A stretch of DNA of 64,000 nt from Brevundimonas sp. UBA7664 (lineage in GTDB: Bacteria > Pseudomonadota > Alphaproteobacteria > Caulobacterales > Caulobacteraceae). Below are positions 16,556 to 26,022 of this stretch, piece after piece. Within the stretch, counting starts at the first letter, position 1; each line of letters starts with the position of its first letter. The stretch is taken from contig NZ_DLHQ01000064.1 in the NCBI RefSeq assembly GCF_002483305.1, forward strand, positions 15,675 through 79,674, read 5' to 3'. The notes beneath the pieces were generated by a model. It saw only the letters and a program-made list of their open reading frames with translations. It had not been told where the DNA came from and ran no database searches. The translations under genes were made by a program, and so were the position numbers.

Positions 16556-16999
16556 TCAGGACCTGACGTCCGTTTGCGTGGCGTCCTCGTGGCGCGCGAG
16601 CAAGATCCTCATCCGGATGATCTCGGCTTCCTGGGCGGCGATGATTTCGCGGGCGAGGCTTTGCACGTCCGCGGCCTCGCCGTGCTCGACGGCGATTTTC
16701 GCCATGGCTACGGCGCCTTCATGGTGTGCGATCATGCCGCGAAGGAAATCAACGTCGGCGTCGCCCGTATAGGCGATGGCCATGCCCTGGTGCATCCGGT
16801 CGCTCGCTTCCCGATAGGCCTGCGTCGAGGGAGCCTCCCCCGGCGTCGCGCCCTGGGGCGGATGAGCAGCGACATCCCGGGCCGATGACGGGGGCGCCGC
16901 CTCTGACGCAGTCCGCGACCGTCCCGACAACATGCCAAAGGCGAAGGCCGACAGCGCGAGGAAGATTGCGATGACGGAAACCCAGCCGATCCGCTTCAT
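16556..16999 (-). CDS. DUF305 (CopM-like) metal-binding protein
   Basis: 147 residues. One N-terminal membrane segment (MKRIGWVSVIAIFLALSAFA), then the DUF305 core: SDRMHQGMAIAYTGDADVDF, GMIAHHEGAVAMAKIAVEHG and EIIAAQEAEIIRM. The M-x-x-HH and His/Met pattern is known to bind copper or silver in CopM relatives. Its first 4 bases overlap the end of the P1B-4 ATPase gene, so it is translationally coupled to it. It is probably a periplasmic membrane-anchored metallochaperone. Confidence 0.85.
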   Translation of the reverse strand: MKRIGWVSVIAIFLALSAFAFGMLSGRSRTASEAAPPSSARDVAAHPPQGATPGEAPSTQAYREASDRMHQGMAIAYTGDADVDFLRGMIAHHEGAVAMAKIAVEHGEAADVQSLAREIIAAQEAEIIRMRILLARHEDATQTDVRS

Positions 17000-19086
17000 G
17001 ACGTTTTTCCCTTCGGCTCTGGATCTGGGGCGGCGGCCACGCGGTCCAGGGAGCCGGCGCGGCGGGTCGGGTTGCGGTAGCCGAGGAGCCTGAGGGCATT
17101 GAACACGACCAGAAGGGTCGAGCCCTCGTGCATCGCCACGGCGGGTCCGATGCCAAGTCCGAAGATGGTGGCGGGCACGAGGAAGGCCACCACCCCAAGG
17201 CTGACGACGAGGTTCTGCAGAATGATGCCGCGAGTCCTGCGGCTCAGACCCACAGCGAACGGCAACTGCGCCAGATCGTCAGACATCAGGGCGACGTCGG
17301 CGGTCTCCAGGGCGACATCGGAACCGGCCGCGCCCATGGCGATGCCCACGGTTGCGGTGGCCATGGCGGGCGCGTCGTTCACGCCGTCCCCGACCATGGC
17401 GATCTTGCCCTCGGCGCGCAGTCGTTTGATGGCCTCTACCTTGTCCTCAGGCATGAGGTCGCCCCAGGCTTCGGACAGGCCGACCTGGCTGGCGATCGCC
17501 TGGGCCGCCTTCTGGTGGTCTCCGGAGATCATGATCATCCGCGACACGCCCAGGGCGCGCAGGGCCTCGAGCGTGGTGCGCGCCGCCGCTCTCGGCGTGT
17601 CCAGCAGGCCGATCACGCCAAGGTCGCGTTCGCCCCGGCGCACGACCATCAACGTGCGGCCCTCCAGCCGGAGCCGCGTCACGGCCGCCTCCGCCTCCTT
17701 GCCGAGGGGAGCAACGCCGTCGACGCCGAACATCTCGGGCTTGCCTATGAGGATCGTCGCGCGCTCGAGCCGAGCCGTGACCCCCTTCCCGGTCAGGCTC
17801 TTCAACTCCGACGCCGCAGGGATCGCCGCGCCCTTGAGACGCTCCACGCCGTCGCGCACGATGGCTTCCGCCAGGGGATGGTCGCTCAGCCGTTCCACGG
17901 CGACGGCGGTCATCAGCACATCTGTTTCGCTTGCGCCGCCCGAGGGCACGATGTCCGTAATGCGGGGTCGCCCTTCCGTCAGGGTGCCGGTCTTGTCGAA
18001 GGCGATGGCGTTGAGCGAGCCGAGGTTCTCAAGCGGCGCGCCGCCCTTGATCAGGACGCCCGCCCGGGCCGCCCGCGCAACGCCGGAGAGGACGGCGCTG
18101 GGCGTGGCGATGGCGAGGGCGCACGGGCTGGCCGCCACCAGAACCGCCATGGCCCGGTAGAAACTGTCGCGGAACGGCTCGTCGACCACGACCCAGGCGA
18201 AGAGCAGGACGAAGGCGAGGCCGAGGACCAGGGGGACGAAGATGCGTTCGAAGCGGTCGGTGAACCGCTGGGTCGGGGATTTCTGGGTCTCCGCCTCGCT
18301 GACCATGCGAACGACCTTTGCCAGGGTCGTGTCGGTGGACTTGCGCGTCGTCTCGATTTCGATCGAACCTGCTCCATTGATGGTGCCGGCGAAGACGATG
18401 GAGGCAGAGCCGATCTGGGCGGGTCGCGCCCGGGCCGCAGCGGCGTCGGGGACCGGCTGCTTGTCGACCGGCATGCTTTCGCCGGTGACCGGGGCCTGGT
18501 TGATGCTTGTCGCCCCGACCACGACGAACCCGTCCGCCGGCAGCCTTTCGTTTGGCCGGACGACGACCGTGTCGCCGACATCGAGCGCCTCGACCGGCAG
18601 TTCCACAACCTTGTCGCCGCGGCGTACATGGGCCGTGCGGGGCGCGAGGTCGGCCAGGGCCTCGATCGCGCGTTTTGCGCGACCCATGGCGTAGTTCTCA
18701 AGGGCGTGGCCGATGCTGAACAGGAAGAGGAGCAGCGCGCCCTCCGCCCATGCTCCGAGCGCCGCCGCGCCGGCGGCGGCCACAAGCATCAGCGTGTCGA
18801 TCTCGAAGCGCTTGTTGCGCAGGTTTTCCAAGGCCTCGCGGAGCGTGAAAAAGCCGCCGAAGCCGTAGGCAAGCACATAGAGCGCGAGAGGCAGCCAGGG
18901 CGGGAGGCCGGAAGCGAGCTTCTCCAGTCCGAAACCCAGCGCCAGCGCTCCGCCGCTCGCCAGGGCGAAGATCACCTCGGTGTTCGGCCCGAAAACGCCG
19001 CCATGCGCATGGGGATCGGCGCCCGCCTTCTCGCTCGAATGGTCGTGGCCGTCGCCGGCTTGATGGTCTGTACCTGACGGGATCAT
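16996..19086 (-). CDS. czcP: P1B-4-type ATPase (CzcP/CtpD-like)
   Basis: 696 residues. It has no HMA domain. The N-terminus is His/Asp-rich (GHDHSSEKAG, DPHAHGG). The core has actuator VTGESMPVD, the membrane motif AASPCALAIATP (SPC instead of CPC), DKTGTLTEGRP and GDGVNDAPAMA. The last membrane segment has HEGSTLLVVFNALRLLGY. SPC plus HEGS/GT defines subgroup P1B-4 (Co, Zn, Cd; CzcP, CtpD, CoaT). It is part of the leftward czc cluster and overlaps the small gene before and the DUF305 gene after it by 4 bp each. Confidence 0.9.
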   Translation of the reverse strand: MIPSGTDHQAGDGHDHSSEKAGADPHAHGGVFGPNTEVIFALASGGALALGFGLEKLASGLPPWLPLALYVLAYGFGGFFTLREALENLRNKRFEIDTLMLVAAAGAAALGAWAEGALLLFLFSIGHALENYAMGRAKRAIEALADLAPRTAHVRRGDKVVELPVEALDVGDTVVVRPNERLPADGFVVVGATSINQAPVTGESMPVDKQPVPDAAAARARPAQIGSASIVFAGTINGAGSIEIETTRKSTDTTLAKVVRMVSEAETQKSPTQRFTDRFERIFVPLVLGLAFVLLFAWVVVDEPFRDSFYRAMAVLVAASPCALAIATPSAVLSGVARAARAGVLIKGGAPLENLGSLNAIAFDKTGTLTEGRPRITDIVPSGGASETDVLMTAVAVERLSDHPLAEAIVRDGVERLKGAAIPAASELKSLTGKGVTARLERATILIGKPEMFGVDGVAPLGKEAEAAVTRLRLEGRTLMVVRRGERDLGVIGLLDTPRAAARTTLEALRALGVSRMIMISGDHQKAAQAIASQVGLSEAWGDLMPEDKVEAIKRLRAEGKIAMVGDGVNDAPAMATATVGIAMGAAGSDVALETADVALMSDDLAQLPFAVGLSRRTRGIILQNLVVSLGVVAFLVPATIFGLGIGPAVAMHEGSTLLVVFNALRLLGYRNPTRRAGSLDRVAAAPDPEPKGKTS

Positions 19087-19316
19087 TGGACCAGCTCCTC
19101 ATTGTCTTCGGTGCGAGCACCGTCTCGCAGGATTTCCACCCCGTCCCCGACTGCGATGGCCGCTGCGCGGACGTCGAAATTCACGCTCGCCGCGACCGGT
19201 GCAAACAGCGGGCACGCGCGGCCGCGACAGGATCGGCCCTGTCGGCGGCGGCGGGAAGAGCCGAACGTCGCGGCAGCGCGCACATCGACGCCGCCGTGCT
19301 TCCGGAGAGAACTCAC
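19083..19316 (-). CDS. Possible small protein coupled to the P1B-4 ATPase
   Basis: A GTG-started 77-residue frame fills the gap between the CDF gene and the ATPase. It begins MSSLRKHGGVDVRAAATFGS and ends NEELVQ, with its TGA overlapping the ATPase ATG. The C-terminal half (ASVNFDVRAAAIAVGDGVEI) looks protein-like and the first half is Arg-rich. No family is recognised. The coupling favours a real gene, but it could be a leader frame. Confidence 0.35.
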   Translation of the reverse strand: MSSLRKHGGVDVRAAATFGSSRRRRQGRSCRGRACPLFAPVAASVNFDVRAAAIAVGDGVEILRDGARTEDNEELVQ

Positions 19317-19338
19317 GATGAGGATCCTGCGCTGGCGA

Positions 19339-20247
19339 TCAGCGATGTCCTTTTGCGGCATCGCCCGTTCCTCGGGCATCCTTGGCCCCTCCTTCTTCGA
19401 TCTGCACTGTGGCGTGATCGATGCCATGGACAGCCTTCATCTGTTCGAGAACGCTCAGGCGCACCGTTTCAAAGACCTGACCCTCCATCAGCGACACGTG
19501 GACGGACCCGTTCACATCGTCGCTGCCGGTTCCCCACAGGTGGAGGTCGTGAACCTCGGCCACCCCGGGCACGCCGGCGATGGTCGCTCGCACCGCTGGA
19601 AGCGACAGCCCCTTGGGCACGCCCTCAAGCAGGATATGCGTCGTGTTTCTCAGCAGGACCCAGGTCCGCGGCAGAACCCACAGCCCGATCCCGATCGCCA
19701 CGACAGGGTCAACCCATGTCCAGCCCATCAGCATGATCAGGACGGCTCCCCCAATCACGCCGACGGAGCCCAGCATATCGGCCCAGACCTCCAGATAGGC
19801 GCCTTTCATGTTCAGGCTTTTCGCCGCGCCTGAGGCCAGCAGGCGCATGGAGATCAGATTCACCACCAGGCCGAGCGACGCCACCACCAGCATCCCGAAG
19901 GAGCCCACCGGCTCCGGGTTCAAGAGACGCAGCACCCCTTCATAGAGGACGTATCCCGCTACGAGGAACAGCAGCACCGCGTTGAAGGCAGCGGCGAGGA
20001 TCTCGAAGCGACGGTATCCGAATGTGCGAAGATCGTCGGCTGGACGCTCCCCGATCTTGATAGCGGCAAGCGCGATGGCCAGCGCAGCGACGTCGGTGAG
20101 CATATGCGCCGCGTCCGAGAGCAGGGCGAGGCTCTTGAACACCACCGCGCCCACGACCTCGGCGACCAGAAACGTCCCCGTCAGGACCAGGGCCCAGGTC
20201 AGCCGTCGGCTGCTGGCGCCTGCGCCATGCTCGTGACCTTTGCTCAT
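19339..20247 (-). CDS. czcD: CDF-family zinc/cadmium exporter (CzcD-like)
   Basis: 302 residues, six membrane segments. The metal site is LLSDAAHMLTDVAALAIAL in segment 2 (H-x-x-x-D) and EVWADMLGS in segment 5. The C-terminal cytoplasmic domain has GVAEVHDLHLWGTGSDDVN, as in CzcD/ZitB. His-rich ends occur at both termini (KGHEHGAG). It exchanges protons for Zn/Cd/Co at the inner membrane. It overlaps the preceding CDF gene by 4 bp. Confidence 0.9.
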   Translation of the reverse strand: MSKGHEHGAGASSRRLTWALVLTGTFLVAEVVGAVVFKSLALLSDAAHMLTDVAALAIALAAIKIGERPADDLRTFGYRRFEILAAAFNAVLLFLVAGYVLYEGVLRLLNPEPVGSFGMLVVASLGLVVNLISMRLLASGAAKSLNMKGAYLEVWADMLGSVGVIGGAVLIMLMGWTWVDPVVAIGIGLWVLPRTWVLLRNTTHILLEGVPKGLSLPAVRATIAGVPGVAEVHDLHLWGTGSDDVNGSVHVSLMEGQVFETVRLSVLEQMKAVHGIDHATVQIEEGGAKDARGTGDAAKGHR

Positions 20248-21194
20248 GCCTCGTCTCCATGAGAATGGCTGTGATCGTGGTTTTTCCCGGCGTGGGCCCT
20301 GACCGATGCGGGGTCGCTGTCAGCGCCGCCCGTGCAAGGTTCAAGCGTGGCGTGGGCGATCGTAAAGTCAGTTTTCAACATGGCCCGAATACGGGTCTTG
20401 GTCTCTTCGAAGGCCGCTATCGATCCCGTGTCGGGGACGATGTGCGCCTCCAGTGACCGGGTGTGTTCATCCAGACTCCAGACGTGAACATGGTGGAGAC
20501 TTTTGACGCCGGAAACGGCGGCGACAGCCGCCACGATCCGATCATATTCAAGGTCGTCGGGCGTCGCGCCCATCAGGATGCGGATCGTCTTCGGCAAAAG
20601 CGAAAAACCCTGCCAGAGCACATAGGCGGAGATCACCAGGGTGATGATGAGGTCGGCGACATAGAGATCGTACAAGAGGATCAGCACCCCGGCGACGATC
20701 ACCCCCAGCGAAGCCAGGGCGTCCGAAACATTGTGCAGGAAGGCGGCCTTGATGTTCAGGCTGTTCTTCGAGCCGGCGTGGACCAGAACCGCGGTCGCGA
20801 CATCGATCACCAGAGCGATTCCGGCCACCCAGATGACGATCCAGCCGTCGATGGGTTGGGGATTGATGAAGCGCGAGACCGCCTCGTAGACCAGGTACAG
20901 GCCGACGATGATCAAGGTCGTCAAGTTGATCAGGGCGGCGACAACCTCGGCCCGGCCGTAGCCGAAAGTCATCAGCTTGTCGGCGGGCCGCCGCCCGATC
21001 TTGCGTGCAAACAGAGCGAGCGCGAGGGACGCGGCGTCGTTGAGATTGTGAAGGGCGTCGGCGATGAGGGACAGCGAGCCCGAGACCACCCCACCTATAA
21101 TCTGGGCGACCGTGAGAAGGACGTTGACCGCCACGGCGGCGATCAACCGGCCGTCAGGCAGGTTTTCCGCGCCGTGGTCGTGTCCCTGCCCCAT
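20244..21194 (-). CDS. Second CDF-family metal exporter
   Basis: 316 residues. MGQGHDHGAENLPDGRLIAA starts the protein. The segment 2 site LIADALHNLNDAASLALAL keeps H-x-x-x-D, and segment 5 has FLHNVSDALASLG (also H/D). The C-terminal domain has SLHHVHVWSLDEHTRSLEAH. The C-terminus is His-rich (KNHDHSHSHGDEA). It is related to but clearly different from the CzcD-like neighbour: HN-x-x-D rather than HM-x-x-D in segment 2 and H-x-x-x-D in segment 5, which may shift selectivity. It shares one base with the DUF190 gene before it. Confidence 0.88.
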   Translation of the reverse strand: MGQGHDHGAENLPDGRLIAAVAVNVLLTVAQIIGGVVSGSLSLIADALHNLNDAASLALALFARKIGRRPADKLMTFGYGRAEVVAALINLTTLIIVGLYLVYEAVSRFINPQPIDGWIVIWVAGIALVIDVATAVLVHAGSKNSLNIKAAFLHNVSDALASLGVIVAGVLILLYDLYVADLIITLVISAYVLWQGFSLLPKTIRILMGATPDDLEYDRIVAAVAAVSGVKSLHHVHVWSLDEHTRSLEAHIVPDTGSIAAFEETKTRIRAMLKTDFTIAHATLEPCTGGADSDPASVRAHAGKNHDHSHSHGDEA

Positions 21195-21550
21195 CAGGCC
21201 TCTCCATGCGGCTCGGCGGCCTCCGGGGCTCTGGCCGCAGGCCAATGCAAAACCTCGATCTCCTGAAGGGTCATGGGGCCGAGATGTTCCAGGTCGGACA
21301 GGGAGGCCACGAAGGCGCGCAGCTTGCTCTCTTCGTCGAGGATTTCGATAACCACCGACTGGTCGTCGTTGAGGACGTGGCGGCGATGTTCGTGGGGCGT
21401 ATGGCCGAAGCCGAGGAGCGCCTTGACCACGGTTGCGCCCGCGACCTGCGCCGCCCGCGCCCGCGTCGCGACGACCTCGAACACCTTGTGATCGCCGAAA
21501 TAGGCGGATTCGTCCGTATAGATTTTCAGCACTTTGATGGCGACGGGCAT
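21194..21550 (-). CDS. DUF190 PII-like protein
   Basis: 118 residues, beginning MPVAIKVLKIYTDESAYFGD. The block KVFEVVATRARAAQVAGATV and the ending DLEHLGPMTLQEIEVLHW fit DUF190 (PF02641), a PII-like trimeric fold. Family members sit beside CrcB or metal RND pumps, and some bind nucleotides. It lies between czcA and the CDF gene, so it may sense a ligand for the pump (inference). Confidence 0.8.
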   Translation of the reverse strand: MPVAIKVLKIYTDESAYFGDHKVFEVVATRARAAQVAGATVVKALLGFGHTPHEHRRHVLNDDQSVVIEILDEESKLRAFVASLSDLEHLGPMTLQEIEVLHWPAARAPEAAEPHGEA

Positions 21551-21615
21551 GGGATTTTCCTTTCCCTGAAAAAGAAAGACCCGCGCCGCCGGAGGCCGGC
21601 GGCGCGGGTTCGGCG

Positions 21616-24600
21616 TCACTCCGCCGGCAGGGGGTCCGGCAGGGTGTCGTCAACGGGCGCGAGGGTCTTCTTCTCCGTCAGCCCCAGAACCAGCCGGCTC
21701 ATCGCCGGCAGCACGAGGAGCGTCAGGATGGTGGCGGTGATCAGTCCGCCGATCACCACCATGGCCAGAGGCTTCTGCACCTCGGCGCCAGTGCCATGGG
21801 CCAGGGCCATGGGCACGAAGCCGATGGCCGGGACCAGGCCGGTCATGATGACCGGCCGTACCCGCTCCATGCAGCCCTCGATGATCGAGCGGGACAGCTC
21901 CATGCCGTCATCGAGCCGTTGCCGGATCGAGGACATGACGACCAGGCCGTTCAGCACCGCCACCCCGGCCAGGCAGATGAAGCCCACCGCCGCCGACACC
22001 GAGAAGGAGATGCCGGTCAGGGCCAGGGCGAACACCCCGCCGGCCAGGCCGAGGGGTACGGTGAGGAACACCGCCACCGCTCGGCCGAAGGTCCCCACGG
22101 CGAGGAACAGCACCGCGAAGATGGCCAGGAAGCAGATGGGAACCACGAGCGCGAGACGATCGGACGCCGCCTTGAGGTTCTGGAACTGCCCGCCCCATTC
22201 GATCCATGACCCCGCCGGCAGGGCGACGGCCTCGACCTTGGGCGTCGCCTCGGTGACGAAGGAACCGACGTCGCGGCCGCGGACGTTGGCCTGGATGACC
22301 ACGCGCCGCTTGCCGTTCTCGCGGCTGATCTGGTTCAGTCCCTCAGTGAAGCGGAACGAAGCGACCTGCCGCAGGGGCACGGAGGCGCGGACGCGCCCCT
22401 CCTGCTCCGGCAACATCACCGGGATGGCCCCCAAGGCGTCGAGGTCGTTGCGGCTCGCCCCCGGCACCCGCACCACGACGTCGAAACGCCGGTCGCCCTC
22501 GAACAGCTGACCGGCTTCGCGCCCGCCCATGGCGGCGGCGACCGTGTCGGCGACCTCCTCCACGGTCAGGCCGAACCGCGCAATGGCGGCCCGGTCGAAG
22601 GTGACGTCCAAGGCAGGGGCGCCGCTCGTCTGCTCGACCTTGACGTCGGCCGCGCCCGGCGTGGCATTGAGCTGCGCCGCGATCTGGTTGGCGGTCGCCG
22701 TCAGCTTGTCGAGATCGTCGCCATAGAGCTTGATGGCCACGTCCCCGCGGACGCCTGCGATCAGTTCGTTGAAGCGCAGCTCGATCGGCTGGCTGAGCTC
22801 ATAGCCCTGGCCGACCTGGGCGTTGGCGGCCGCCTCGACCCGTTCGATCACGTCTTCCTTGGTGTTCACTCCGTCCGGCCATTCGTCCTGCGGCTTGAGG
22901 ATGATGAAACCGTCCGAGATGTTGGGCGGCATGGGATCGGTGGCCACCTCGGCCGTGCCCGTCTTGGAGAACATCAACTCGACCTCGGGAAGGTCGACGA
23001 TGGCGTTTTCCACCCCCTTCTGCATCCGTACGGATTGTTCGACGGCGGTGGAGGGCACGCGCTGGGAGGCCATGGCCAGGTTGCGCTCGTCCAGGGTCGG
23101 GATGAACTCCTGGCCGAGCATGGTGAAGACCACGCCCGCCACGGCGAACAGGGCCAGACCGCCGCCGACGAAGGGCCACGGCCGCGCCACCGCCTGACGC
23201 AGGACGGGCTCGTATTTTTCCTTGATCCAGCGGATGACGAAGACGTCCTTTTCCGAGACCTTGTTGCGCATGAGGATCGCGACCATCGCCGGAATGAAGG
23301 TGATGGACAGGATGAAGGCGGCGACGAGGGCCAGCATCAGGGTGATGGCCATGGGCGAGAAGGTCTTGCCCTCGACGCCCTGGAAGGTCAGCAGGGGCGC
23401 GAAGACCAGCAGGATGATGGCCTGGCCGTAGACGGTCGGCTTGATCATCTCCTGGGTGGCGATGGTGGTCTCTTCCAGCCGCTCGCGAAGGGTCAGAAGA
23501 CGACCCTCATGATGCTGGCGCTCGGACAGGCGTCTGAGGCAGTTCTCGATGATGATGACGGAGCCGTCGACGATGAGGCCGAAGTCGAGCGCCCCGAGGC
23601 TCATCAGATTTCCCGACACCCCCAGATAGTTCATGCCGATGGCGGTCATGAAGAAGGAGATCGGGATGATCGCCACGGCGATCAGGGCGGCGCGAACATT
23701 CCCCAGCAGCAGGAACAGGGCGATGGCGACGAGGATGGCGCCTTCGATCAGGTTGCGCTGGACCGTCGAGATGGTGGCGTTGACCAGTTTGGACCGGTCG
23801 AGGATGGGCGTGACCTTGATGCCGGGCGGCAGGGAACGGGTCGTGACCTCCAACTGCTCGCCCACGGCGCTGGCCACGGTGCGGCTGTTCTCGCCGATGA
23901 GCATCAGGGTGGTGCCGATGACGACGTCGTGGCCGTTCATGGTCGCCGCGCCGGTGCGCAGATCGCCGCCGAGACGAACCGCAGCCACATCGCGGACCGC
24001 GACCGGCACGCCGCCGCGCGTGGCGATGATGGCTTCCTCGATCTGCGACAGACTGCGGATGCGCGCATCGGCGCGCACCAGATAGGCCTCGCCGCCGCGC
24101 TCGACGAAATTGGCCCCGACGGACAGGTTGGCCGCCTCAAGACCTTCGGCGAGTTCGGTGAACGAGACGCCGTACTGGGCCAGACGGGTCGGGTCCGGCT
24201 CGACGACGTACTGCTTCTCGAAGCCGCCGATGGTGTCCACGCCGGCGACGCCGTTCACCGACCGCAGCTGCGGCGCGATGATCCAGTCCTGCACCGTCCT
24301 GAGGTAGGCGGCGCGGGACACCTCGTCCGCCAGCCGATCGCCCTCGGGCGTGAGGAACGAACCGTCGGACTGCCAGCCGGGCTGGCCGTTGCGCACGGTC
24401 GCGCCCCGGCCGCCCGGGTTCTCGTAGTCGATGGCGTACATGAAGACCTCGCCCAGGCCGGTGGTGACCGGCCCGATCTGGGGCTGCACGCCTTCCGGCA
24501 GGCTGTCCTGGGCCTGGACGAGCCGTTCGCTGACCTGCTGTCGCGCGAAATAGAGGTCGACGTTCTCCTCGAAGATCACCGTGACCTGCGAGAATCCGTT

Positions 24601-24861
24601 GCGGGACAGCGACCGGGTCTGCTGCAGGCCGGGGATGCCGGCCATGGCGGTCTCGACCGGGAAGGTGACGCGTTTCTCGATCTCGACGGGCGAGAGCGAG
24701 GCGTCCTGGGTGTTGATCTGCACCTGGTTGTTGGTGATGTCGGGGACGGCGTCGATCGGCAGTCGGGTCAGCTGCCAGGCGCCGTAGGTGGAGACAATCA
24801 GCACGAGGGCGATGATCATCCATCGCGCCCGCACCGACAGGGCCATGAGGTTGGCGATCAT
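21616..24861 (-). CDS. czcA: HME-RND efflux pump (CzcA)
   Basis: 1081 residues, twelve membrane segments, two large periplasmic loops. The HME1 signature LGALDFGLIVDGSVIIIENC lies in segment 4 (D-F-G-x-x-V-D, proton relay). The first segment is followed by AVPDITNNQVQINTQ, which is conserved in CzcA/CusA. The D-F-G-L-I-V-D form points to Zn/Co/Cd rather than Cu/Ag. It works with CzcB and CzcC to move ions from periplasm or cytoplasm to outside. It starts 4 bp after czcB ends. Confidence 0.95.
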   Translation of the reverse strand: MIANLMALSVRARWMIIALVLIVSTYGAWQLTRLPIDAVPDITNNQVQINTQDASLSPVEIEKRVTFPVETAMAGIPGLQQTRSLSRNGFSQVTVIFEENVDLYFARQQVSERLVQAQDSLPEGVQPQIGPVTTGLGEVFMYAIDYENPGGRGATVRNGQPGWQSDGSFLTPEGDRLADEVSRAAYLRTVQDWIIAPQLRSVNGVAGVDTIGGFEKQYVVEPDPTRLAQYGVSFTELAEGLEAANLSVGANFVERGGEAYLVRADARIRSLSQIEEAIIATRGGVPVAVRDVAAVRLGGDLRTGAATMNGHDVVIGTTLMLIGENSRTVASAVGEQLEVTTRSLPPGIKVTPILDRSKLVNATISTVQRNLIEGAILVAIALFLLLGNVRAALIAVAIIPISFFMTAIGMNYLGVSGNLMSLGALDFGLIVDGSVIIIENCLRRLSERQHHEGRLLTLRERLEETTIATQEMIKPTVYGQAIILLVFAPLLTFQGVEGKTFSPMAITLMLALVAAFILSITFIPAMVAILMRNKVSEKDVFVIRWIKEKYEPVLRQAVARPWPFVGGGLALFAVAGVVFTMLGQEFIPTLDERNLAMASQRVPSTAVEQSVRMQKGVENAIVDLPEVELMFSKTGTAEVATDPMPPNISDGFIILKPQDEWPDGVNTKEDVIERVEAAANAQVGQGYELSQPIELRFNELIAGVRGDVAIKLYGDDLDKLTATANQIAAQLNATPGAADVKVEQTSGAPALDVTFDRAAIARFGLTVEEVADTVAAAMGGREAGQLFEGDRRFDVVVRVPGASRNDLDALGAIPVMLPEQEGRVRASVPLRQVASFRFTEGLNQISRENGKRRVVIQANVRGRDVGSFVTEATPKVEAVALPAGSWIEWGGQFQNLKAASDRLALVVPICFLAIFAVLFLAVGTFGRAVAVFLTVPLGLAGGVFALALTGISFSVSAAVGFICLAGVAVLNGLVVMSSIRQRLDDGMELSRSIIEGCMERVRPVIMTGLVPAIGFVPMALAHGTGAEVQKPLAMVVIGGLITATILTLLVLPAMSRLVLGLTEKKTLAPVDDTLPDPLPAE

Positions 24862-24864
24862 GGC

Positions 24865-26022
24865 CTAGTGCTCCACTTCGCCTGCGCCCAGCGCGGCCTT
24901 GAGCAGGAAGGCGTTGCGGGTGGCGATGGTCTGTCCTGCCCGCACGCCTGAGGTGATCTGGGCCCGGCCGCCGCTCCGCTGTCCCACGATGACCGGCGCC
25001 GCCTGGAAACCGGTGGCGGTCCGCACGAAGACGACGTCGCGGCCCTCGACCGTCTGGATGGCTTCTTCCGGCACCGAAACGCCGCCGGCCGTCCGCGCGT
25101 CGCGGGTGTAGATCCGCGCCGATACGGCCTGGCCCGGCCGCAGACCGCCTGTGCCCGACACACTGAGGAGCACCGTGGCGGATCGGCTCTCGACATCGAC
25201 GCCGGGGGTGATCGACCGCACCGTGGTCTGCACCTCGCCCTCGGGCAGGGTGATGCTGGCGCGGTCGCCCGGAAGGATGCGAGCCGCGTCCTCGGCCGAG
25301 ACCGAGGCCTCGATCTCGATCTGGTTCGCATTGGCCACGCGGAAGAGTTCCGTGCCGGCCGTTACGAAGGCGCCGAGCGTGGCGTCCGCGGCCGTCACCC
25401 GGCCGCTGATCGGGCTGACGACGCCCGTGCTGCGCCCGTCTCCGGAGACGCGCGCCGCCGACGCCGCGGAGGTCGTGCGTCGCGACTCGGCCTGGGCCTC
25501 GGCGAGCACGGTCTGCGCCGCCTCAAGGTCCTGACGGGACGTGATCTGCGCGTCGAACAGCCGTTGCTCCCGGGCGAGCGCCTGGCGCGCGGCGGTGAGC
25601 CGGGCCTGGGCCGCCGAGCGCTCGGCGGCGATCGTCGAGGCCTCGCGGCTCTCGATCAGCGCCACGGTCTGGCCGGCGCGCACACTGTCGCCGAGCCTCA
25701 GCGACACGCGGCTGATCACGCCGTCGGCGCGAGCGGCGAGAACCGCTTCGCCCTGGGGCGTGCCGACGACGGTGCCCTGGGCCACGATCTCCGAACTGAG
25801 CGATCCGCTCGCCACCGGGGCCAGGATGATCCCCGCGGCCTGAATGCGTGCGGCGTCCATCTCCAGGGCCTCGCCGGCGCCATGGGCTTCCTCGGCCTCC
25901 GCCTCGGGGGCCGCTTCCGGCGCCTGCGTCATGTTGAGGACGGCAAGGCCGCCGCCGACGATGACCACGGCCGCGACCGCGCCGCCGATCATCAGTCGCT
26001 TCCTGTCTTGTGGCATTCTCAT
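24865..26022 (-). CDS. czcB: Membrane fusion protein CzcB
   Basis: 385 residues. An N-terminal membrane anchor (RLMIGGAVAAVVIVGGGLAV) is followed by a linker rich in Glu/Ala with a His (EEAHGAGEA). The lipoyl halves are AARADGVISRVSLRLGDSVR and PISGRVTAADATLGAFVTAG, separated by a coiled coil (about 115-180). A beta-barrel and a membrane-proximal domain follow. This is the periplasmic adaptor linking CzcA and CzcC. It overlaps czcC by 4 bp. Confidence 0.92.
   Translation of the reverse strand: MRMPQDRKRLMIGGAVAAVVIVGGGLAVLNMTQAPEAAPEAEAEEAHGAGEALEMDAARIQAAGIILAPVASGSLSSEIVAQGTVVGTPQGEAVLAARADGVISRVSLRLGDSVRAGQTVALIESREASTIAAERSAAQARLTAARQALAREQRLFDAQITSRQDLEAAQTVLAEAQAESRRTTSAASAARVSGDGRSTGVVSPISGRVTAADATLGAFVTAGTELFRVANANQIEIEASVSAEDAARILPGDRASITLPEGEVQTTVRSITPGVDVESRSATVLLSVSGTGGLRPGQAVSARIYTRDARTAGGVSVPEEAIQTVEGRDVVFVRTATGFQAAPVIVGQRSGGRAQITSGVRAGQTIATRNAFLLKAALGAGEVEH

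Noticed and set aside
23035..24951. Rightward 638-codon frame opposite czcA
   Set aside because: Antisense shadow with no recognisable motif.
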